Assembly: GCA_022315425.1 (NCBI GenBank) | Contig: JAIUPT010000017.1 | Span: forward strand, 779,694-843,693 | DNA: 64,000 nucleotides | Direction of reading: 5' to 3' | From: Pseudevernia furfuracea | Lineage: Eukaryota; Ascomycota; Lecanoromycetes; Lecanorales; Parmeliaceae | Shown here: piece after piece, positions 56,108 through 64,000 of the stretch | Layout: each line of letters opens with the position of its first letter | Position numbering within the stretch: the first letter of the stretch is position 1 | Position numbers and translations under genes: made by a program | Notes under the pieces: generated by a model | The model's input: only the letters and a program-made list of their open reading frames with translations | What the model was told of the DNA's origin: nothing | Databases searched by the model: none

Positions 56108-59100
56108 ATGTCTTCCATAGCGCCCGTTGTCGTTCCGGTCACCTCGGGATCTGGCGGCAACGATGCCGGAAACCTAGATTTGTGGATGCAAGCTTTGAAT
56201 ACTCTTAGCGTCGAGGATCGAAAGCAGTTTGAAGATCCTTTATCGAGTATGCTTGACGTTTTGAAGAATGTATGTATACTTTCCTCGACAAAGAGAGCGC
56301 ACAGTGCTTCCGTAACAACCGAATCCTAGGTCTTATTTGCTAACCTGTGATTCGTCAACAAGGTTCAAGAAGCCACAGAAAGAAATCAGAAGGATTATAT
56401 CTCAAGGGGCTGAAGGGTCTACCGCAACAAGGATGGTGAAGAGGTCAAGCTTCGACACGTCCTTGAGAAGATCTTCGTATGGATCAAAGAGATCATCAAG
56501 ATCATCGACATCGAAGTTTCGTTGAATTAGAGTGATCACGTCGCTTTGCTTTGGGCAGTCGTGAAGTATCTCATCACGGTAAAGAAAATTTTTATAGATC
56601 GCAAAAGCTACTGATACTGAAGAGCACAGACTGAATTTTCGGATATCAATAAGTTTAATAACGTTACGAAAGATATTGAATTCGTTTCTGACCTTATCAC
56701 GAGATATATTATTATTGAAAAGCTTTATTTAAATTAGTAATGCGAGACAAAACTAGGATTTTAAGAGACTATCACGAAGCTCTATGTAGCTACGCTTATC
56801 TATTTGATAAAAGTCAAGATTTACTATACTAGAAATACTTTTAGTATGTGCTTGAATCTTGCGATCTAAGAACATATCAATTTATTAGAGATCGAAACTT
56901 CTTTACTAATTGCTGCTCTTAGAAAGATTCGATCGAAGCTTGATCGAGACGATACGTAAATAGTATAATGAATTGCGAGTCAAGATCTTAGAGATCGAGA
57001 TCGAGAAATAAACAAAGTTAATCGACGTGAAGTGTGAGCATATTCTATTTTAGACTATTTCGAATTAACTTATCATAAAAAAGTGCAACGAATAACGAGA
57101 GAAGATGTTACTTCACATTATTAAATACTTCGAGACACATTAATCGAGCTTAATAAGTCTATTATAGATATAAGCGATCATATATCTATACTTTAAAACA
57201 AATTTAATAGTAGCTTCTTCTTCACTTTTATGCTTCAATCGATAATAATAAGTTTTTATTAGAAGAAGAGCGAATAAAAGTCTTTCGTTAAATGTTTATA
57301 ATCGAATATAAAAGTTATCATAATGATCTCTTGAAAGACTTATTAATTTAGTTCGATTAGTGATTACTCGAGAGTCAGCGTTTTATTAAATAAGAATAGT
57401 TAAGCGTGTTCTTAATATTCTAACTTCATATGATACGTAAGCGATTTATTTATAATACGATTCGTCTATAACTAATTCAAGCATAGCTAATTCTGAGAAG
57501 ACTAGACTCATATAAGCTTTTTATTTTCTAAAGCTTAATTCAATAATAAAAACTCTCTTAAAGAACTCGTAACATTTCTTTTACTATTCGTAACGTCGCA
57601 TATATTAATTTGAGATTCTAAGTTAGATCGATCGTTATTAACATTATATTCGACGCAAATTCGAATATATGTACGTCTTTTACTGTCTTTTTTTACTGCG
57701 CAAGAAACATCGCGAAGTTAAAACGAGTCAAGTCTACTGAAATCATAAATACGTTACTGTTAGACTGGCATATATAATATAGATATATATAAGACAGACT
57801 AGAGTTGTGTAGCAATGTGAACTTAGCAAAGATATATATATTGCGTATAGTATATCTAATAGTAAGACTAATTCTTAAGGAAGAAAAATGAGAAACTTCG
57901 AGACATGGCCCTCTTAAGCTTCTCACGTCAAGAATCCGCTTGGTATGCGTATGCCAAGCGATTCGGTTACGCTCGACAACCCCCGGGCTCATGCGACAGC
58001 TGTTCTCTTGGTCCCGCTGCTAACAGTTACTTAGATAACTTATTAATTTTAATTTGAATCTACTCGTTAAAGAGTCGATTATAAAAGAATACGAGGCGCG
58101 AAGAAAAAAGACTAAAGAGAACTATTTCTCGCTTAAGAAGTTAATAATATAAAATTATATTAGATTAATTATCGAGCTTATTAAGAATTATTTGATAATA
58201 TTTATTCTCGACGCTCTCGACGAATATAAGAAAAATACACGTTATGAGCTTCTAAAAGCTTGTAATGATATAATAAATAACTCTACGAAGATAATAAAAG
58301 TATTTGTTTTTAGTCGCGAAGATATCGACATCGTAAGTAGTCTACGTATATTGATGTTATTAGTTCTAAGAAAAGACGTATAAGACTATTTAGAGATTCG
58401 AGCGAAGACGCGACTACTAACTAATATCGTTTCTTTAGAAATTGCATCTGAAAATTTTTAAGAATATCTTAATCAGCGTAAAGAATAACAAAAACGACAT
58501 CGCGCGCTTTATACAATTAGAAGTGAATCGTCTGATTATAAAGCGACTTCTTCTAGACGACAAGATATCTTTAAAACTTAAACGCAAGATAATAAAGAAT
58601 CTCATCAATAATGCTTAAGAATTGTTTAAATAAATAAAATGTCGTTAGAGACTCTTAAGAGAATCAAGTTTCTCTTAGATTTCAAGAAAGCTCTCGATTA
58701 ATTCTCGTCTAAGCTTTTTAATTTATACGATATTATTCACGTATAAATCGATTAGATTAAGACACTTAAACGAAGTGTAACAGTTTAGACATTAAAATGA
58801 TTATTATATGTTTAGCGTCTATTATCTACTAAGAAGCTTATTATCGCGATCTATCAAATAAACGAAGAGATCTCTTTAGACTCGAATAATGATTTTAAGT
58901 TTGAAAGTAAGTAATTACGATCGTCTAAAAACGATATTCTTCGACTTTGTCGCAATCTGATTATCCTTGATTCTAAGCAATCATCTTTTCGTTTCGCGCA
59001 TCAATCTATTCGCGAGTATCTTCTGAAGCGATCTCAATACATATCTATAAAACAGCATATTCTTGCTTCAAAGAGATATTTAAACGTGTATCTAACTAAG

Positions 59101-59895
59101 TGATCGAAGGGTTCTATCGCTCGAAAGATGAAGCTACAGAATAAAATATTCAAGCCTTATGCAGTAATGTATTGACCCGTACATTATAAGCACGTTGAAG
59201 ACTTAGCATCGAGTGAATTGAAGACAAAGATATCACGATTCGCAGAAAAACTTCAAGAAACGTCGCTCTTATACATACAGTGGATATTGAATATTCGTAG
59301 GGAATATGCTTCTTGCGCATACGGACAGCATGTGAATATTAGATTGGGATTGAGCGAGGATGACCGCCTAGGCTTCAGGATGCTTTTCGCAGCATCTCAA
59401 CCAGATACAATTCTTGCTGCCGCATCTGCTTTTGGAATTACATCATTGCTAAAAGGTCATGAGGTGGCCTCAACAGATTGGAACCAATGCCAAAAATTGA
59501 AATACGTAAGTTATTCTTTGCTATCAATTGCTGCGATAGAAGGTCATGATCAACTGATGTAGTTGCTTCTTGATTATGGTGCTGATGTCAATGCTCAAGG
59601 TGGAACATATGGGAACGCTCTCCAAGCTGCGTCTTCTGAGAGTGGTAATGATCAGATCGTACAGATGCTGCTTGATCATGGGTCTGATGTCAATGCTCAG
59701 GGTGGACATCATGGGAACGCTCTGCAAGCGGCGTCTTATGATGATAATGATCAGATAGTGCAGATTTTGCTCGATCATGGGGCTGATGTTAATGCTGGGA
59801 ACCCTCTACAAATGGCGTCTTCTAGAGGTCATGATCAGATCGTGCAGCTGCTTCTCAAATATGGAGCAGAGAATTCAGGCTCCTCGCCAGCCTAG
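56108..59895 (+). pseudogene. NACHT-ankyrin STAND (NLR-like) gene, RIP-broken, LTR inside
   Basis: Exon 1 is 56108-56269 (LDLWMQALNTLSVEDRKQFE). Intron 56270-56362 is GTATGT to AAG with GCTAAC. Exon 2 gives the N-terminal domain typical of fungal NACHT proteins (KLRHVLEKIFVWIKEIIKII, HVALLWAVVKYLIT). Around 58190-58370 the NACHT core is readable: Walker-B FILDALDEYKK and VFVFSREDIDIVSSL. Then come FRFAHQSIREYLLK (about 58990-59040) and four ankyrin repeats (59560-59880) built on LLDHGADVNAQGG and GNALQAAS. Stops include TGA 56411 and TAG 59560, both C-to-T types. The middle (56640-58900) is strongly AT-shifted, and the solo LTR at 57758 lies in it. Such proteins act in fungal nonself recognition and programmed cell death; this copy cannot make a full product. 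Confidence 0.82.
57758..58025. mobile_element. Solo LTR (268 bp) with duplication GTTAC
   Basis: It begins TGTTAGACTGGCATATATAA and ends CCGCTGCTAACA; GTTAC lies on both sides (57753-57757 and 58026-58030). It includes a short hairpin, CTTGGTATGCGTATGCCAAG, near 57939-57958. The ends TGTTAG/CTAACA are inverted. The degraded copy at 4898-5575 confirms its limits. Confidence 0.92.
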
Positions 59896-61063
59896 AAGCC
59901 GACAAATGAGGAGCCAAACTCTTTCCATAGTGTCATGAGTTCATAAACCAACGATGTCTCTTTCCAACCAACCAACGCATCGAACTGTTACAAGGAAACC
60001 TGTTGTCTCTGGGGAGCGTAAGGAGCTGCAAGCCCGAGCGAGGATTTGGGTGAATGTTCTGTTTTCTGCCGCAGCGTTTCAAACGTCACGTCAGCCGCGG
60101 AGATGTTTGCGGAGGAAGCGACAGCGCTTTAGCGACCTGTTTTGATTTCTGCCTTCTTTATTCTACTTATGGGAAGATGAGAATGCAAACATTCTGGCCA
60201 GAATAACGAATAATATCCTTGAATTTCAAACGGCTGGACCTGCACTTGATGTGCTACCTTTCCCCTCTCCCACATCTAATCAGAATGAGGGCGAAGTTTG
60301 AAGCCTGAGAATGAAAAGCTGTGCAATACTCGTGCTGTCCAGAGGCGAGTTACTTAATAGAGCGAGGACACCAGTAGATCAAGCGACATCCGGCTTAATG
60401 GAGAATTTACTGGTGTCCTCGCTCTATCAGTACAGCTAAAAAATGCCCCTGTACTATCATCCACCACTCAGACCAATTTGCTACTGCCGTGCCTATTTCC
60501 ATGCGGCATTGTGAGGTGGCTCGTAAGAAGTCCATTCGCAATCGACAATGCTGTCGAATCGAGAGTCGGAAGTGACAGGATGGAGTGAGAGAGATATTCA
60601 TCTGGTTTTACAGTGACAGAGATTGAGAGTTAAACTTCGACGATGTGAGTAACATTCGTTGACGTTTAATGTCTTAGCCAGGCTCCAGGGAGGTAAATAT
60701 CAACAAGATATCAGCTTCAACTCCGTGCGGCTATTAGGAGACGAGGATTGGGAGTCGCACAGTAGCATATATGCATAGCACTCAACCTACACGACAAAAA
60801 TTGACTCCCGTTCAAGAATGGTCATCTTGGTACCGAAAAACATTATGACAGCTTCTTATGATGCCATTGAATGATCCAATGATCTTTTCTTCAGCAAAGC
60901 GCAAGATTAGAATCTCTGGTTTCATCAAGCTTATATTTGGTTCGTCTCTATTCAAAAGAACGCTCTTCACTCACAAACAGCCACTCTTGTCTATCCTGCA
61001 TGGGCCAGTCTAATTCCGCCCCTTTTCAATACGAAATATACTTTGCCACGACACCCCTGGACT
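59896..61063. other. Intergenic, nothing identified except a hairpin
   Basis: Ordinary composition; no supported gene. The 20-bp inverted repeat at 60357-60427 is listed separately. Confidence 0.4.
60357..60427. repeat. Perfect 20-bp inverted repeat with 31-bp loop
   Basis: ATAGAGCGAGGACACCAGTA (60357-60376) pairs exactly with TACTGGTGTCCTCGCTCTAT (60408-60427). It lacks a T-run of terminator type and lies between genes. Confidence 0.92.
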
Positions 61064-61232
61064 TTACTTTATCTCGACCTCCATAACAGGGCCAGTACAG
61101 ATCTTATGAGCATACAACAGATAGTAGAACACGCTAAATAAAAGAACAGCACCCATGATCGAGACGCTGTAGTTCATAGTGGCTGCAGTTGTTGCTGTCA
61201 CGGGTGGCCAGAAACTGAAGAACAAGATAATA
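61064..61232 (-). pseudogene. Amino-acid permease, C-terminal fragment
   Basis: The minus frame reads LFFSFWPPVTATTAATMNYS, a last transmembrane helix (MGAVLLFSVFYYLLYAHKIC) and the closing TGPVMEVEIK, then a stop. This is the usual end of APC-family amino-acid/GABA permeases of filamentous fungi. Upstream of about 61232 the resemblance ends abruptly; nothing else of the permease is present. Confidence 0.72.
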
Positions 61233-61577
61233 TCTAGCCTTCGCGCAACAGCTCTGCGGTAGCTTGGGCGTGAGCCTCAGCGTTAGTGCCAGCGGCGTAG
61301 AAGGAAGTAGTAGTGTTCCCTCTCCAACCAACAGCACAAATACTATGGGTGTAGCTACAGCGGAAGATACACACGTGCTGCTAGAGAAGCGCAGTCCCGA
61401 TCTCCCCACCCTCTATCTTAGCTTCCGCAACAACGCCCACGACATCTCTCGGCGTTTCAGCCGCCTGGTTCACAACCGCGACAGCAGAACCGTCAAGGTC
61501 TGATCTTCCATCTTAGCGCAAGTCAGGCCCATCGCCAGCGGGCGCAGTGGGCCACCTGTCGCAATCCGCATGCAATG

Positions 61578-62502
61578 CTACAGCTGAATGTCAGGATTGC
61601 CCCATCGACATGATATATCAGCGGAGAGAGAGGGCTTACTGGCTGCATAGTAAGCATAGCTTTGCGCATTCCCCAACGAAAGAGCGGCGTTCAGTTCCCA
61701 CGCGTCATTGACATCACGGACTTCGGGCTCAGGTCCTTGGACGGGGGGCTGGTGGGAATCGAGATAGTAGTGCACGATTTCCTCCAACAGGATCCACACT
61801 TGGGTTTCCATCAGGCGTTGCCCGGCGTAGTCTGGCTCCAGCCTCGTGTTGTGCTGGAAGGCGGTGCCGGCACGGGTGACGCGTGGGCAGGAATTCCTCA
61901 ATGACAATGCGGGACGGGAGTCGAAAAAGTCGGGGCAGATGATGATTACGGGCAAACCCTCAGCGATGAATGCCGCAGCCCGATCTCGGGCCTTGCACGT
62001 TGCATAGGCATCTACTGTGGGTGCGTTTCGGGATTGGAATATCACGGGCGGGGTGTTTTCGTCCACGTAGACGAGGGTCGGACAGCCGCTGCTGTCGGGG
62101 GGCATAGGGGAGTACATGGCGTTGCCGACGCTGACGTTTCGCAGGAGCTGGGCGACGAAGGGGGCGTTGGCTTTGTCCTTGAAGAAGATTCGGTAGGCGG
62201 CGCTGGGATGCGATTCGCTTTGCTGTGCGTCCGTGATGACGGCGGGAAGTATGTCCCGTATCGCTTGTAGCAGGGTACCGAGTGCTTCGCCGATTGCGGT
62301 GCTTGGAACCGCGATTTCGTAGTTGCCGCTTGTTGCTCTTCTGAACGCTGTGCACGATGTCAGACTTCGGTCAGTAGTGGGGACGGCGTTAGCTACGGGT
62401 TATTTCTTTCCTCGCTTGCGTGTCCCTTATTTGTGTTAGAGTGTGTGCCGAAGCAATTGCGCTGAGAAGCAAAAGTTTTGTAAACAGAGTACAGTACTTC
62501 AT
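61578..62502 (-). CDS. Secreted M35-like (aspzincin-type) protein with altered zinc motif (291 aa)
   Basis: The exons are 62502-62397 and 62347-61578; the intron (62348-62396, GTAG to CACAG with CTGAC) is 49 nt and keeps the frame, for 292 codons. The signal peptide is KYCTLFTKLLLLSAIASAHT. The mature part reads YEIAVPSTAIGEALGTLLQA, YRIFFKDKANAPFVAQLL, ATCKARDRAAAFIAEG, VIIICPDFF, WILLEEIVHYYLDS, VRDVNDAWELNAALSLGNAQ and SYAYYAASK. That is the layout of fungal lysine-specific metalloendopeptidase-like secreted proteins: zinc helix, Asp-containing segment, then NAQSYxYY. Where HExxH is expected it has EEIVH (Glu224, Glu225, His228). The first zinc ligand is lost and catalysis is doubtful. No stops, no RIP. 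A long overlapping minus ORF in another frame is a shadow. Confidence 0.72.
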
Positions 62503-63348
62503 CTTAGCGTTCTATCTAGACGAGCGAAAATGTGGTCTGATAAGAGATTATATATCTGTGCGGACCGGACACCTACGAGTCGCATGCGACGACTTGGGAA
62601 GTATAATAGACGTGGTCGCATGTCGCAAGCACCAGAAAGAGACTTCTTCCGATATGCACTAATGCTTGAGAGCGTGTTATAATGTTGCGAAAAGTGGTCT
62701 TGGAGCCAAGTAACGCGTCTGGACGGCGGGTGAAAGGAGCGGATGTTTCTCACTTGGTTATACTGCCGCTTAAAGGAGGTAGAAGAACAATCATTAGCAG
62801 TAACAACACCCTCTCATCGTTATTTCGTCTCAAAGGTCTACCCCGCAACTGCAATATACCCCCTTGTCTTACGTCTACATCTCAATTTCTCATTGAGAGC
62901 TTCATCGCTACCGATTGTTCTGCTAGAGCATCGTAGTAGAGTGAGTACCCTCCCTCTCTTCTCTGCTGTGGTCAATTGGTGGTTCTTGGGTAAGAATTTT
63001 CCCTGTGGTCCGCAGACAGAGAAGCCACTACTCCTGTCAGCCAGTCATGCCACTGCCTTCGTCGACTGACTGTTTGACAGTCAGCTAGAAGTTCGTCAGG
63101 ACCCTGTCGTTCAGATGTATTTGATCCTAGTCACAAGCGTGGCGCTGAGCATTCATGCGAGAGACATTCGGATTGCAATGGTTTCAACCAGATACGACAT
63201 CCCAAGGGATCCAGTCCGGCGGCAAGTATGGATTGTGACATCACCTGTCAAAGCCATCGGGCCGATGCGAAAGTGGATCTTGAGGTTGATTATGCGCACC
63301 ACAGGGTCACTGTTGACGTGGGCAATGCATTGAGCTATCGAAATAGAG
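62503..63348. other. Intergenic, nothing identified
   Basis: Ordinary composition. Two overlapping plus ORFs (62682-62936 and 62743-63069) have no family resemblance or introns that I can support. Confidence 0.35.
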
Positions 63349-63481
63349 TGTTGAAAACCATGGCAGTCAGCCCTACCCGGACTAGTGGCTTGGCACTGGT
63401 GTGACACCTACTCTCCTGTAAATACTTCCTATAGGTCTTCAGTCTAGTCAATACAGTTAATAGTACTCATATTATTCAACA
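63349..63481 (+). mobile_element. Copia-type LTR (133 bp)
   Basis: It starts TGTTGAAAACCATGGCAG and ends ATATTATTCAACA; TGTTGA/TCAACA are inverted ends. The sequence after it reads GGTTATGAG, like the internal initiator-tRNA primer site used by copia elements. The last ~50 bp match the LTR-like end at 13674-13809. Confidence 0.75.
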
Positions 63482-64000
63482 GGTTATGAGTTCAATAGTG
63501 TCTATCGTTATTGTGTCACTGTCTACACTTCTACACGTCGTTATTAACATCTATAATTTATCGAGAACAAAGAGAAGTCTATCTGAGATAATATCGAAAG
63601 TCTATCAAGATAATAACATCGTGTTATAAGTCTATCGAGAATAATATATGACTCATATTAAATAATTATACGTATATAATTATTATAAATTTTTTTTATA
63701 AATTTAATAAGATTCTAATTCTCTTCTTTATCAATTACGAAAAATAATTCGTTTTTATTAAGATCAAATTGCAAGTAAAAGACGAAATCTACATTATTAA
63801 ACAAATTAGATATTAACATCTATAATTATATTCGAAGAATAGAGTTGAATTTGATAAGCTTAACGAATTAATTAAGAATATTATTCTTCTTGAGACGAAA
63901 CAAGTCGACTTAATACTTATTATCGATAAGATCACTAACCCTAGTATTCTCGGGCTTTGCCTGGCAAAACCCATCCGGATAAATTTTTCATTGGTGGAAC
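63482..64000 (+). mobile_element. Start of a copia-type element's internal region, RIP-mutated, runs off the window
   Basis: The primer-site-like GGTTATGAGTTC is followed by ~450 bp of AT-rich DNA with CpA depletion. From 63938 the composition returns to normal (CTCGGGCTTTGCCTGGC). No gag reading frame can be followed. Confidence 0.5.

Noticed and set aside
57693..57992. 99-residue minus ORF
   Set aside because: It falls across the solo LTR at 57758-58025 and has no family pattern.
61264..61503. Plus ORF containing a KR site (LEKRSPDLPTLYLSF)
   Set aside because: No ATG before 61345, no family resemblance and no signal peptide; insufficient to call a secreted peptide gene.
61960..62355. 131-residue Arg-rich minus ORF
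   Set aside because: Shadow frame of the M35-like gene; the spliced frame with signal peptide explains the region.
1..64000. CRISPR arrays, operons, ribosome-binding sites
   Set aside because: The DNA is eukaryotic; no regularly spaced short repeats with unique spacers were seen.

Overview
The window looks like a piece of a filamentous ascomycete (Pezizomycotina) chromosome. The coding genes have short 47-93 nt introns with GT-AG borders and CTAAC/CTGAC branch sites, and the gene families (NACHT-ankyrin, PigL_N-type, MCT and DHA1 transporters, type-B carboxylesterase, PD-(D/E)XK-like fungal proteins) are typical of that group. No genus can be assigned from the sequence alone. The DNA alternates between ordinary-composition blocks with genes and very AT-rich blocks in which CpA/TpG is nearly absent while CpG is still common. 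That is the footprint of repeat-induced point mutation (RIP). Many gene copies carry in-frame TAG/TAA/TGA codons explained by C-to-T changes in CAG/CAA/CGA.

Layout. 1-5850: RIP-mutated Ty3/Gypsy pol with nested solo LTRs and repeat families called A and B here. 5905-9580: an intact PD-(D/E)XK-like gene, then a broken DUF7924-like gene. 10120-13810: a second AT-rich stack, MITE C inside MITE B next to repeat A. 14226-17632: a broken DUF7924-like gene, a SET-protein fragment abutting an alpha/beta-hydrolase fragment, and a broken O-methyltransferase. 18300-20370: a minisatellite and a truncated MCT-type transporter. 21849-24965: a third AT-rich stack with MITE D, TIR element E, a solo LTR and MITE B. 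26243-27692: a RIP-broken WD40 (DCAF4-like) gene. 28903-31410: an intact 792-residue conserved gene of unknown function. 31480-34390: a TIR element with a large imperfect palindrome, a 60-bp minisatellite and a foldback element. 35176-36945: an intact secreted carboxylesterase. 37873-38640: a transporter fragment. 41180-43519: a Fot1/pogo-like transposon complete in outline. 43530-49080: an AT-rich block with a LINE remnant. 49346-50735: a truncated gene and an alpha/beta-hydrolase broken by one stop. 52072-52604: an intact small secreted protein with 12 cysteines. 53491-59895: a head-to-head pair, PigL_N-type gene and NACHT-ankyrin gene, both mutated. 61064-62502: a permease fragment and an intact secreted M35-like protein lacking the first zinc-ligand histidine. 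63349-64000: the start of a copia-type element.

Five genes appear intact: PD-(D/E)XK-like, the 792-aa protein, the carboxylesterase, the 12-Cys protein and the M35-like protein. Three of the five are secreted. No operons, CRISPR arrays or convincing tRNA/rRNA genes were seen. The picture is an accessory, fast-evolving compartment (AT-rich island or subtelomere-like): immunity-type and secreted genes lie between layers of transposons and decaying genes. Function and regulation are inferred from family resemblance only; no database search could be run.
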